A stretch of DNA of 64,000 nt from Vesta saturnalis (GCA_036346205.1 JARFJB010001945.1:2545001-2609000), one strand, 5' to 3'; shown: positions 1 through 10,137, counted from the stretch's first letter. The notes: generated by a model not told the origin, from the letters alone. A program made the numbers and translations.

Positions 1-100
1 GTGTGCATGTGTGTATGTATGTGTATGTGTGCGTGTGTCGGGGGGTGGGGTGCGTGCGTGAAGTTGTGTGCGTGTGTCCGTGCGTGCGCGTGTCTGTGGA
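1..100. repeat. GT-rich low-complexity tract
   Basis: The first ~100 bases are an imperfect (GTGTGYRT)n tract. It can be read through on the plus strand only because the tract lacks stops; codon content is meaningless and it is not a gene. Confidence 0.85.
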
Positions 101-164
101 TATGTGGATGTATTTTAGTATCCACGATAACTCCAGAATGAAAACACCTACGTACTTTAAGTTT

Positions 165-2585
165 TTATCTAAGCTTTTCATTTCTCCTATAGCTGATTAG
201 GTTTTGGTAGAAATTCAGCGACCGTCAGGAGGGTTTATTAGGAGCTGTTTTTGATTTTTATCAAATATCTCTGCAACTCCTATATATTTCAATATATCTA
301 AATAATGATTAATCTTATAAGAAAATATGTAGACATGTTTGAAAATAAAGTTAAATATAAATATCTGGTGTGGAACACCACACGACCTTCCAACCTAAAA
401 ATGGCAATTAAAAGAAATGAAATAATTTTAACATTTTGTTTAGAATAATTATGCAACGTCTTTTATAAGTTCACTACGAGAATAGGCAACATTGTAAACG
501 AAATAACAATAATCTATGTCAAACAGACGTTTAAAACTACATGACAGAGGTTAATAGATATCTAGATGCTAACTTAAAAAATTAAAAGAAATGTAATAAG
601 TTTAATTTTAATTTTTTTTAGGATAACTGCTAGAGTAAAATCAACATCGGAAGACACCAAGCTGCGCAAAAAAGTGACGTCAGAGTGTAAAGCTCAACAA
701 AAAAATATACGTTTGAAAAAATAAAAGTTTAGGTTATGTTACTTCGCGTTTGTTGTTCAAGAATACAATTTTAGAAGTAAAATTTTTGAAATAATCATAA
801 AGTAAAATAATATTTTATTGTCATAGTTACAAAATCTAGTTTTTTTTTAAATACATTTGCCAATAACAATCAATCTCCTGATTTTTAGCCAGATTTAAAC
901 ATTAGCAGAGCATTATTTATAAAGCCCATTTCACCACCTAAAATAATGATAAATAGCAACATATTTACGTTATAAAATTACATAAACATGTGTATATAAC
1001 TGGTCGTCCTGCTTTCCCATAATTAGTGATCGAACGTATATATGCACAATGCAAAGAACGTATTTCATATCGTTCTATTATAATCTTACGACGATCGGAT
1101 GTTTTTTTCCACCTACACAAAACCCAAGATAAGATATGATTAAAAATTAATCAGTAAACTTACCTGAAGCTCATTTTTAAAAGTAAACTTCTAAATGACG
1201 TTTTCTTTCCCGAATATCCAACTGTTTCATCTTTAATGAGGTTATAAATTCCTTGGAATATTACAAAATAAAACGTTTATCCAACTGCTTTTTACCTGAA
1301 TTGATACATTTAAAGTTTTTGTAATTGTTCCACACAATCTTGCGGGCGTCTTCAGATAACACATGGCGTTTTCTTGCTTGAGGTGCTTGAGCGTTATGAG
1401 ATATACTTGCGTCGCACATTATATAAAGAACTAGATTTGGTTACATTAATATAACATGAAATTAATAATTAAAGTAACTTACTTATAAATTCAATACAGG
1501 CAGCGGATAGTTTTAAAATAAACTGTTTTGTAGGATAAGTAATAAACAAATTTGATACGCCGGAAAAACAAAGAGGTTATAAACAAAAGTTGGCAAACGA
1601 TCAGCTGGAAAGTAACGTTTTTAGAGCGCACAGTACTAATATCTGTGTCATTTTCCAATCATTACTGCATCTTTATCTAGTTTAAAAATGCGTTTCTGCG
1701 CTGGTGTCTTCCGATTTTGATTTTACTCTACCTCTTTCTATACGTTCATAACGAAAACAGGCAACATTGTAAAAACGAAAACAATAATCTACGTCAGAAT
1801 GACGTTTAAAACTTCATATCAGATAGAGATTAATAGACATAAATGTATGTACACGTAAAAAAATTCCAATTCCGCCCGCTTCTATAAAAATATCGATAAT
1901 ACAACTTCAGCATTTTCAACCATATTTATTTAATTTTTACATCGTTTTACATTAAAAAACTTTATAAAGAAAATTTATGTAAAATTAAATTTTCTTTAAA
2001 AAATACGTCAACACTTTTTCTTATAAAATTAATTGTTATTCAGATAATGAAAAAATTTGAACTAACACTTAAATTCTACCTTAGGATTTTTTTACTGATA
2101 AATTACGCGTCATATTAAAAAATTGCGTATAACATAATTAATCGTTATGATTAAGGTCTATATCTAGGTATTTTTATATCTTTGAAATATGCAGCTGTTT
2201 TAGAAATATTTGATAAAATCCAAAAACTGCTCCTAATAAACCTCCCCTCTCCGCTACAGGATTTTTCCCAAAATCTAATCAGCTCTAAGCCAAATGAAAA
2301 GGAAGGTAAAAATTAAATAATATTTTTATGGACTTTGGAATTTGTTTTAAAATTAGCATCTATTAAAAGTTGTCTATTAACCCTTTATCTGACATGAAAC
2401 GTCTGTTTGACATAGATTATTGATTTTGTTTTTACAATGTTGCCTGTTTTCGTAATGAACTTATTGCAAAGAGGTTGCATAATTATCCTAAAAAAATTGT
2501 TATTAAAATTATTTCATTTCCTTTAATTTCCATTTTGTGGGTTGGAAGGTCATGTGTTGTTCCACACCAGATATTTTTATTTCAA
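165..2585. repeat. Foldback-like repeat with shuffled inverted modules
   Basis: Two modules recur in opposite orientation. Module A (about 165-300) is repeated inverted at about 2160-2312. Module B (about 360-560, with landmark GGTGTGGAACA and a tract reading AGGCAACATTGT) is repeated inverted at about 2345-2585. A second direct copy of B begins near 580, is broken by the TIR transposon at 631-1730, and resumes to about 1850. The order of A and B is not a simple mirror, so rearrangement or nesting has occurred. A relative of the right half lies at about 43015-43340 and a short B-like piece near 23010. No coding capacity was recognised. Outer ends are approximate. Confidence 0.6.
631..1730 (-). 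mobile_element. TIR transposon copy A (TA-flanked, deletion derivative)
   Basis: The ends are inverted repeats: TAGAGTAAAATC at the left and GATTTTACTCTA at the right, each extended by TCGGAAGACACCA-like sequence. Outermost TA on both sides fits the TA target duplication of the IS630/Tc1/mariner group. The minus strand keeps the start of a transposase-like gene near 1420-1340 (MCDASISHNA, then LSEDARKIVWNN), also seen in copies B (18758-20035) and C (57056-61507). Copy A lacks a ~185-bp segment present in B. The flanks rejoin to match the uninterrupted inverted B module at about 2460-2500, which gives the empty site. Confidence 0.8.
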
Positions 2586-2822
2586 AAAATATTCAAAATG
2601 TATTTCCTCCTTCACTTTTAAGCTTGTAAAGAGGTTATTTTCAAATGAAAATATTATCTCCTAGGGGTAGGAGTTCCACAAGAAGCAAGCATACAGTGTA
2701 AAGTATCAGTGTTTTTCTTTATGATTCACGTACTCTTTACAATTGTAACCGTACTCTTATCGTTTGTATTTACAGTGCGAAATGAAGTAACATAATTTAC
2801 ATAATTTTTTGTATATTTTGGA
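2586..2822. other. Spacer upstream of the hAT gene
   Basis: AT-rich sequence between the foldback-like repeat and the first hAT codons. It probably contains the hAT 5' end and leader, but no convincing terminal inverted repeat was identified by eye. Confidence 0.4.
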
Positions 2823-3160
2823 ATGTCAGGTGGACGCAAAAAGCTATCTGGTTCTCAGTACAAAAGAAAAGGGTTCGAAAAGCAATCACTGAACTACCTA
2901 GAAACTAAGAAAAAAGATATTGACAAAATAAAGTTGTTCCAAGCTGAAGCAGGCTCCAATTTAAATTATACTGACGATCAGATAAGCGTAACCGATAATG
3001 ACACAAATCTAAAAGAACCTTCTCCGGGAGCTTCTAAAGAAAATACACAACCTATGATTATCTTATATTCCGATCCAGAATCTTGGCCACCTAGTATGTC
3101 AGGCACTGAAATATGTTTTTAGTAAAAGTGGGGTCACCTAAACCATTAAAGGACTGTAAG
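2823..3160 (+). pseudogene. hAT transposase, N-terminal fragment
   Basis: The first 99 codons (MSGGRKKLSGSQYKRKGF..., later SDPESWPP) resemble the basic start and the 'DPxxWP' block that open TTF/ZMYM-type hAT transposases. The frame then meets a stop at 3120-3122, but another frame (LVKVGSPKPLKDCK) stays open to the insertion site at 3160. That frame continues after the insertion at 6467 with CKYPADKIQRALLYENTEK, through the 6-bp direct repeat TGTAAG. So the gene was interrupted by insertion and also carries at least one frameshift. It is not functional. Confidence 0.7.
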
Positions 3161-3481
3161 AGTAGAATGAGGCTAGCTTCAGCCCCCCCCCCCACTGTTT
3201 TATTATGACCCCTAAAAAATGCTCCGCTACTGGTTGGATTTTGCTTATTAACGACCTAGATTTTATGGCAAAGAGGTTTTATACAGCCTCAGGCTGTGAT
3301 TGGAGGGCAGTGGCGTGCCTCTGGTTTCTGATTGGTTTGTTTTGGCGGCCATTTATGGTCGTGGTTTATGGGTTATCTTGGTGGTCATTTTGTGGGCGTG
3401 GCTTTTCAGCCATTCTTGTAATTGTTATGGCGGGAAATTTGAATAGTATTCTAATAAGGGGACCATCATGCTCATCCTAAT

Positions 3482-3824
3482 GTAGGCCCCTTATCGGGGC
3501 CCAGACACCGTGCTCTGATCAATCAATCAATCAACCAAATAAGCCAAGCAGCTCAACGAATCACATTAATCAAACCAAATTCATGAACAGATTTTTAATT
3601 ACAGTCCAATTTTAAAGCGCAAAGTAATGTAGAAACGAATTCCAGATATTGACCATTAAAATATCTAGGTTATTACCAGTAATAAAAAGATAAAGGACTT
3701 TTAATAGCTTATTATAAGTAATACTATTTTTAAGATTACATAAAAACGCATCTCATGTATCAACAGCTGCAATATCAGCCCTCCTTATCTGTTACCGCTG
3801 CTTTTTCCTCTGGCTTCGAATGGA
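3482..3824. other. No gene recognised; satellite-like start
   Basis: The sequence just before and at the start of this stretch (TTCTAATAAGGGG near 3450, GGGGCC near 3490, then an AATCAATCAATC run) belongs to the same satellite family seen at 20.04-20.5 and 23.2-25.5 kb. The rest is AT-rich with no recognised content. Confidence 0.5.
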
Positions 3825-4078
3825 AGTTTACAACAGGTTTGGACCGGGATGAGATGGTATTGATAAATGGCTGATTCAATAATAATATCCTTCTTGAATT
3901 TCCATTTCAACATGCATATCAACCTACTAAACACTGTAATTGGCCAGAAAAAATCTATACAAAGCAATGTGTTTCTAATGATACGTTGAAATTACACACA
4001 CGCACGCACGCGCACGCACGCGCCTGGACGCACGCACGCATGCACGCACACGCACACACACACACACACACGGACGTT

Positions 4079-4332
4079 GCGAAATAGAAAGATCAAGAAT
4101 CGCCGAACATGTCTGGAACGAAGACCACCACATGCAATGGGATAACATACAGATGGCAAAGGACGAGAACACAACTCGTCGAAAACTCAAAGAAGCCACA
4201 TACAACGCACTAGCAGAAAATTCAATAAGCCAAGCTAGTGTAGAAATGAAACCCATATGGATTCCAATAATGCGCGAAGAGCTTAAGCGCAATACACCTA
4301 CGCAAGAAGTTACTGCGCAACATGCGCAATAA
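4079..4332 (+). pseudogene. Penelope-like element, GIY-YIG C-terminal fragment
   Basis: The frame reads IERSRIAEHVWNEDHHMQW, then TTRRKLKEATYNAL, then KPIWIPIMREEL before a stop at 4330-4332. The pattern (A-E-H-x-W, D/N-H, R-K-x-K-E-A, closing P-I-W) matches the end of the GIY-YIG endonuclease domain of Penelope-like retroelements. The reverse transcriptase and most of the endonuclease are absent, which is the 5' truncation common in this group. A second copy of the same 3' end lies inverted at 46160-45830. A (TA)n run and a repeated pLTR-like unit follow. Confidence 0.7.
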
Positions 4333-4401
4333 ACTTCTGCGCAACCACGAAAAAGTTATATATATATATATATATATAAGTTCTAAAATATATATATTGG
4401 A

Positions 4402-4473
4402 TTACTCTGTGGCTCAGTGGCAAAGGTGTCAGACTAGTAAGTGAAAGGTACCAGGTTCGATTCTAAGAGTAGC
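4402..4473 (+). repeat. tRNA-derived segment (box A/box B)
   Basis: A box A-like TGGCTCAGTGG (4410-4420) and a box B-like GGTTCGATTCT (4454-4464) are spaced as in a tRNA. TTACTCT (4402-4408) pairs with AGAGTAG (4466-4472). The T stem and anticodon arm are poor, so this is a decayed tRNA-derived sequence inside a repeat rather than a working tRNA gene. The copy at about 46073-46005 (minus) has the same two boxes. Confidence 0.55.
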
Positions 4474-4549
4474 CAAGTGCTTGGGAAAAAATTATATATA
4501 ACATATGAATTCGACTCAAGTGCGAAAACAGTCCTTCTCAGGACTAACC

Positions 4550-4581
4550 CTGATGACGGAAGCAGAGTCCGCTTCCGAAAC
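4550..4581 (+). ncRNA. Hammerhead-ribozyme-like core (Penelope family 1)
   Basis: CTGATGA (4550-4556), one base, a perfect 6-bp stem GGAAGC/GCTTCC closing a 7-nt loop, then GAAAC (4577-4581). This is the catalytic-core order of a hammerhead (CUGAUGA, stem II with G10.1-C11.1, GAAA), with one extra base before stem II. Hammerhead motifs are known in Penelope-like pLTRs. I could not find a convincing stem I/III partner or UH cleavage site, so activity is unproven. The copies at 46191-46220 (+) and 45950-45919 (-, CCGATGA, probably dead) align with it. Confidence 0.5.
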
Positions 4582-5165
4582 GTCGCGCTCAAAAAGCATA
4601 AACTGTGGAAATAGGCCGATCAACTCCACTAATAGGAAACCACAGTTACAAAACACTTATAATACAGAAGAATGTTATTGTTGGTTGCATAATTGGGAAA
4701 TCCAGAAAATAAACACTGTATGTTACTGATTGTTGAAACCCCTTTTTAGTTTCTAGTATCTAGTTTAAAAGCCCCATTCAAAAGCCACGTGCCCATCCTT
4801 GAATCCAACCCATTACCTACTTTCCCTTTTATTTATATCTTAACCCAGTGACTTTAATTTTAGATATATTTTAACCTATAATACCCGATATCGGTAAAAC
4901 TCTTTTGTTATTGTATAGGCATGGTTACTAATTTAACTGTAAACACATGCAAAACTCGACACGTTAATTTGGGTGGTAATACAACTGGATGGTGTGTGTG
5001 TAATCTCAACGTATCATTAGAAACACATTGTTTGGTATAGATTTTTTCTGGCCAATTACAGTGGTTAGTAGGTTGATATGCATGTTGAAGTAGAAATTCA
5101 AGTGGTTTATTATTGAATCAGCCATTCATCAGTACCATCTCATTTCGGTCTAAACCTGTAATGTC

Positions 5166-5741
5166 TTATACTCACTAATTGTATTTTCTTTCAGTAAATG
5201 CTTTTAATATTATGATTTCAACAAAGGGGTAATATAATTATAGGAATGTTCCCTTGTAAATGTAGTGGAAGCGTAAAACGACTCTCGAGTAAAACTGGCA
5301 TAATGCTGACCTAGTGGAGATAACCGGTGCAATACTAAAGCTTGTTGTCGTTGGAATACTCTGTGCCTGCCTGTTATGAAATGTGTTACCTTTTGGTTCG
5401 TTAATTGTAAATGCAGACCCTTAAAATGTTGTGATATTTTCCTTATGCTGCAGTTAGCTAACTGTATAACCTGGTGATCACCATTTATGAAATACAGGTC
5501 TGTATTAAATTATTACTACATTGATTTATTAAGGGTAGGGTAGGGTTATAGCAATTTAATCTTGCAATACGAGGGCCACTATTTATATTTTGAGCCTTGG
5601 CAACACTGATTGTAGTTAGGCGCCGTTTTACGTTTCCATAGAAACGTCTGACATTGTTTACTATAACATACTTCAAACTTTTTGTTAATAGCGTTATTTG
5701 TGTTGTTTACGGTTACTTGAAAATTGCGTGTCAACAAAGAA
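5166..5741. other. Spacer and mariner 5' end
   Basis: No gene is seen in 5166-5530. From about 5570 the sequence (GAGGGCCACTATTTATATTT) has the look of mariner 5' UTR and leads directly into the mariner start codon at 5742. No matching right-hand inverted repeat was found after 6350, so the mariner ends are not both intact. Confidence 0.45.
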
Positions 5742-6348
5742 ATGGAATTAAGCCGTGAAAATTTTCCTGCGACGATTTATTACGATTTTCGATGTGCATC
5801 GATCAACTTATTTCCACGTGTTTCAGGTGACGAATCACGGATATATTCATACAAGCCGGAACGTAAACAGCAGTCGACTGCTTGGGTGTTTCAAGATGAA
5901 CCAAATCCAACGAAAGTTGTTCGCGCTCGACGCACATCGAAACAAATGGTCGACTGTTTTTTCGGAAAAACTGGTCATTTTGGCAACTGCGCCTTTAGAG
6001 GAACATAGAACGGTCAATTCTGAAAGGTACCCAACGATTTGTTTAGCGGAAGTTTTTGGTCAAATGTGGAAAACAAACAAGCGCTGTCAGATCGTCCTTC
6101 ATCACGACAATGCGAGCTCGCACACATCTTGCCTAACATCCGATTACTTGAACACTCAAAAAATCGAATTGATGGGTCATCCGCCGTACGGTCCTGATTT
6201 GGCACCCAATGGCTTCCTTTTGTTCCCGAATGTCAAGAATAAATTGCATAGACAACGATTTTCGTCGACGGAAGAAGCCGTTGATGCGTTCAAAAACCAT
6301 GTTATGGAGGTGTCTCAAGAAGATTGTAAAAAATGCTATAATAAATGA
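5742..6348 (+). pseudogene. mariner transposase, internally deleted and frameshifted
   Basis: The start reads MELSRENFPATIYYDF, a classic mariner N-terminus. After about 25 codons it jumps to the middle of the protein (GDESRIYSY, then STAWVFQDEP and FFGKTGHF), so the rest of the helix-turn-helix region is deleted. A second frame carries the catalytic block LHHDNASSHT and PPYGPDLAPN, then KNKLHRQRFSSTEEAVDAFK. The two frames overlap around 5940-6010, which marks a frameshift. The GDES aspartate, the HDN aspartate and the GPD aspartate of the mariner DD34D triad are all visible, but the gene cannot make a working enzyme. Confidence 0.85.
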
Positions 6349-6466
6349 CCCCTCCCAAAATATAGGTCAAGTTCGTTAATGAGCAAACTCCAACCAGTGG
6401 CGGAGCATTTTAGGGGTCACAATTAAAAATGTGGGGTGGGGGGTGTGAAGCTGGCATCATTTTACT
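6349..6466. repeat. Right terminal inverted repeat of the 3161-6466 element
   Basis: Complement of the left end at 3161-3272, including the GACCCCT/TGCTCCGC block and the C-rich run, read here as GGGGTGGGGGG. Confidence 0.6.
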
Positions 6467-7527
6467 TGTAAGTATCCAGCTGATAAAATTCAGCGCGCAT
6501 TATTATACGAAAACACTGAGAAACAGAGAAAAAGTACTGCGCAACTGGTTAGTCTATTCCATTATAAAAACACTGTGTGTATTGATTTTGCTCTACACTT
6601 TTTAGTTGCTTTTTTAGTTCTCTTTCAACTGAAGGATTTACACGTTCAAGGCATCTCAGTCACACTTTAAAAGAACATGAGTCACCAAAAATCACATTAA
6701 TGCCAAATTTCGTGGATTGAATTTAGTCAACGGTTACAATCTTCTAAAACTATTCACAATGAATTACAAAGGTTTATTGCTGCAGAGACAAAGTATTGGT
6801 ATGCGGTGTTTCTACGTATTGAGTCAACAATAAAAATGCTTGCCCGAAATTGTTTAGTCTTTAGGGGTACCAGCGACAAACTTTATGATCTTAATAATGG
6901 AAATTTTTACAAACCATTTAACTACTAGCTCAATTTGATCCAATAATGGAAAAGCATGTTCGCAGAGTCCTTAAAAAGCTATAGAGTTCGCTATCTTGGA
7001 AACGAAATACAAAACGAACTGATTTGTCTTTTACATTCACATATTAAATCACAGGTTATTGACGAAATTAAGCAATCCAAATACTATTCCATTATTCTAG
7101 ACTGTACTCCTGATGGCAGTAAGATAGAGCAATTGACATTCATAGTTAAATATGTGTCTAATAACAAATCTAACTTTAATGATATTATCATTTAGATTAA
7201 TAAACGCTTTTTAGGCTTGCTTCCAGTTGAGAGATCAACAGGAGAAAAACTTTCAAATGAATTAATTGCAAACTTGCAAAATTGGGGTTAAATTTGCAAG
7301 ATATGACAGGCCAGGCTTACGACAACGGGGCTAATATGAGAGGTGATAAATCAGAGGTACACTCTAGAATAAGGTCGATTAATCTATAAGCAATTTACTT
7401 GCCATGTAGTAGACACTCATTAAATTAGTCGTCAACGATATGGCAAAGGCGTTCTTAGCAGCTGCAAATTTGTTTAACATACCTCAAAGAATTTACTTGT
7501 TTCTTGCTTCATCAACATTTATTAAAA
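6467..7527 (+). pseudogene. hAT transposase, middle (DUF4371-like) fragment
   Basis: Beginning at the TGTAAG target duplication the frame reads CKYPADKIQRALLYENTEK, then decays. It is clear again from about 6930 with FDPIMEKHVRR, YLGNEIQNEL and IKQSKYYSIILDCTPDGS, which is the DUF4371 block of TTF-type hAT transposases including the catalytic-region aspartate. Next come FLGLLPVERSTGEKLS, then MTGQAYDNGANMRG and VNDMAKAFLAAANLF in shifting frames. Several stops and frameshifts make it a pseudogene. It is cut at about 7528 by the DUF4817 element. Confidence 0.8.
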
Positions 7528-7592
7528 TGATGTTTTATGAAATAAAATTATAACTTAAAATCTTTGTTATTTAAAAAATTTTTTATTCTTAA

Positions 7593-10137
7593 CCCTTCAC
7601 TGCATAGTGTTGTAAATTTACAACATTCCGTTTTTAAATCATGTAAACTTACTATTTTCTGCTTTAGCATAATGTTGTACATTTACAACATAGACCATAT
7701 GTATGTAGTACTGCTAGTGGTCCATAGAAGGCATGAAATTCAACTTTTTGTCAAAATAATGTAGAAATTCATGTGCCGCAACATAACCTAGATCGTTGTC
7801 ATTTGTGCAACAAGTTGTAAGTGCAAAAAATTGTCAAATTGAGGTTTTTCGGAAAAATTAAAAATAATACTTTACAAATATAAGGTAAGTTGATTATTTT
7901 GCCAAGGTTTTCATAAGATATAATAATGCATGCGGTTTTATTTTCAAAATATTTGTTTGTGGTTTTTTTACAACATCATGCATATAATATACAACCACGT
8001 TGTAGATGAGTTGGAAAAATAAGAAAAAAAACCAACCTTTTTCTGATAAAGATTTGGAAGACATTGTCAATAATTGGTCTATGTGGTCTGATAGTGAAGA
8101 TGGATGTGATTTTGATGACGATGATAGTGTTGTCGATCTAAATTTTGAACTTCGGGACTCTGAAAATTCGGATAATGAAATTACTGATAAAGATGAAATT
8201 GAAAATAAAGTCGAGGAATTTGACAATGTGTGTGGTAATTCGGTAGACAATATAATTGATCAGGTGGCTAGGGGGCAGGTTGTTAACGAAAATAAGGAAA
8301 TAGAAGAAGAAGTAGAAGAAGAAGCTGCTGAAACAAATGGGATTCTAAATATACGTAACTCAGGTAACAAAACCGCTTATCTATGATCATAAAATCAGTA
8401 ATGTAGGTAATTTTTAGATGTTAGTTGGAAGAAAAGAACCTTATTTTGAACACCCATCAACTTGAATTTTTAGGCGAGTCTAAATTTCCGCGAAAATTTT
8501 AGATTTGGAAAGTCCATATGAATTTTTCTCTAACTTCTTTACAGAAGTAATTGTGGACAAGATTGTAGAGCAAAGTAATTTATTTGCTTTACAAAAAAAC
8601 GTCAATAAAGCTTTGAACGTTACAAATAATGAGATAAAACAATTTTTAGGAATTATTTTATATATGTCTTTGGTTCATCTGCCTAATACTAGAGAGGACT
8701 GGTCTGATGATCTAGGTTTTGAAAAAATCAAAAACGTAATGTCGTTGAATCGGTATGAAAAAATTAGGCAGTTTTTACATTTCAACGATAACACTTCGGT
8801 TGCACCACCTAATGATCCCAAATATGACAAACTGCATAAAATTTGACCTTTGGTAGATAGCTTGAACACCAATTTTAGTAAAGATATTCCATGGGAAAAC
8901 TGTTTGTCAGTAGATGAACAAATTTGTTCTACCAAGGCACGACATCACCTCAAACAATATATGCCAATGAAGCCCAATAAATGGGGTTTCAAATTTTTTG
9001 TTTTATGTGGTGTATCAGGCTATGCCTATAATTTTGAAATGTACACCGGACAAGAAAACGCGGATAACAAAAGACTTCCTGGTGAACCTGATCTTGGTCC
9101 TTCGTCCAACGTTGTTGTGCGTTTGGTAAGGATTATTCAAGGCATCAACATATTCGCCTCTACTTCGATAATTATTACACGTTGCTTCCACTTTATATAC
9201 CTCGCAAAGAAGGAATATATAGTTTGGGGACAGTACGGCGTAATAGAATACCAATTGTTCTCTACCGGATGAAAAGAAATGAAAAAAGAAAGAGGATTAT
9301 CTATTGAAATGGCGACTTCATGCAATGGTGTAGACATAGCCTCCGTTGTATGGAAGGATAATAAGTTAGTAACTTTATTATCCACATTTGCAGGTCAACA
9401 ACCCATAGCTTTGGCTGAGAGGTATGATAGAAAACAAAAGAAGAAAATTGTCATTGACTGCCCTTTTATAATCAAAGAGTACAACCGCCACATGGGTGGT
9501 GTAGATCTTTTGGACAGTAATCTTGGGCGCCTAAAAATAATCCAACGAAGTAAAAAGTGGTACTTCAGAGTATTTTATCATTTGCTTGATGTAACAGTAG
9601 CCAATAGTTGGATCTTATATAAAAGAGTTCATCAAGCAAAGGGTCTTCAGAACGATTGTTTGACTCAAGCAAAATTTAGAACCAAGTTGGCTGAAGCATT
9701 ATGCGGTTTTGGAAAAAGTACGGGGTTGAAACGTGGTCGTCCTTCCCATTTGGATGTTGAGGCAAAACTCCAAGAAAAAAAGAAACGCGGACCTACACAA
9801 TCAGTTCCAGTGAAAGAAGTGAGGACAGATGCTTCTGGACATTGGCCTATTTGGGCAGATAAACAAGGACGGTGCAAATTTCCAAACTGCAATGGGTATG
9901 CACAAACTATGTGCGAGAAATGCGGTGTGACATTGTGCTATACACGAAAAAAAATTGTTTTAAAACTTTTATTTCTAATTTTTTCATTATCTGCATGACG
10001 TAAATTTACAACAGTAACTTTTTGTAAATAAAACAAAAAATAAAGATATATTTTTTAAACATTTTTCCAGTCTTAGATAATGCGATTAAGGTTATGTAAA
10101 TTAATTTCGTGAAGAAAAAAAATCATGCAGTGAAGGG
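7593..10137 (+). mobile_element. piggyBac element 1, complete ends
   Basis: Perfect 13-bp terminal inverted repeats, CCCTTCACTGCAT (7593-7605) and its complement (10125-10137), are each flanked by TTAA (7589-7592 and 10138-10141), the piggyBac target site. Three bases inside the left TIR is a perfect 16-bp palindrome GTTGTAAATTTACAAC (7609-7624), with a near copy at 7674-7689 and a partial copy near the right end (10000-10013). The 2545-bp element contains one broken transposase gene. It sits within the left TIR of the DUF4817 element. Confidence 0.9.
8006..9998 (+). pseudogene. piggyBac transposase, degraded
   Basis: Blocks follow piggyBac order. An acidic N-terminus (MSWKNKKKNQPF, rich in D/E, to 8386) comes first. 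Then ESPYEFFSNFFTEVIVDKIV and FLGIILYMSLVHLP lead to a TGA at 8845-8847, where LHKI-stop-PLVDSL suggests an Arg codon mutated to stop. The first catalytic block is SVDEQICSTKAR. The second is disrupted by a frameshift around 9150-9270. The third is YNRHMGGVDLLDSNLGR. A C-terminal cysteine-rich domain (RCKFPNCNGY, MCEKCGVTLC) ends it. Region 8387-8504 has stops in all frames that could join the blocks. At least three lesions make it non-functional. Confidence 0.9.

Larger units (their letters stand above)
4394..4725 (+). repeat. Penelope pLTR-like unit: tRNA-like segment plus hammerhead-like core
   Basis: After the truncated Penelope gene comes a unit also found at 46075-45830 (minus) and, without the tRNA-like part, at about 46160-46310 (plus). 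In order it holds a tRNA-like segment (4402-4473), a small hairpin (AGTCC...GGACT at 4530-4545), the hammerhead-like core (4550-4581), then AACTGTGGAAATAGGCC and a closing block ACCACAGTTACAAAACACTT. Other copies carry GCGCTATAAAAG just after the core, a possible internal TATA element. The readable frame at 4505-4729 is not conserved between copies and is not a gene. Confidence 0.6.
3825..5165. repeat. Inverted-repeat pair with (CA/CG)n at the axis
   Basis: About 170 bp at 3825-3996 is repeated inverted at about 4990-5165 (shared landmark: TGGCCAGAAAAAATCTATAC and its complement). Both arms end inward in an ACAC/GTGT tract; the left tract is expanded at 3993-4072. The Penelope-like fragment (4079-4725) sits between the arms and appears to have entered at the microsatellite. 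Stop-free frames through the microsatellite on the minus strand (3975-4292) are an artefact of its composition. Confidence 0.75.
3161..6466. mobile_element. TIR/foldback element inserted in the hAT gene
   Basis: The ends are diverged inverted repeats of about 100 bp: AGTAGAATGAGGC at the left against GCATCATTTTACT at the right. Both carry a C-rich run and a shared block (GACCCCTAAAA, GCTCCGC, ACTGGTTGGA). TGTAAG flanks the element on both sides (3155-3160 and 6467-6472) as a target duplication. The element now contains a hAT-MITE-like start at about 3309 (CAGTGGCGTGCC), an inverted-repeat pair with a CA microsatellite, a Penelope-like fragment and a broken mariner. No transposase of its own is evident, so it is probably non-autonomous. 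Confidence 0.65.

Noticed and set aside
1..100. Telomeric repeat at the window start
   Set aside because: The tract is irregular GTGTGYRT, not an insect TTAGG-type repeat.
3975..4292. Minus-strand frames through the CGCA/CACA tract (Cys/Val/Arg repeats)
   Set aside because: Codons come only from the microsatellite; no conserved residues.
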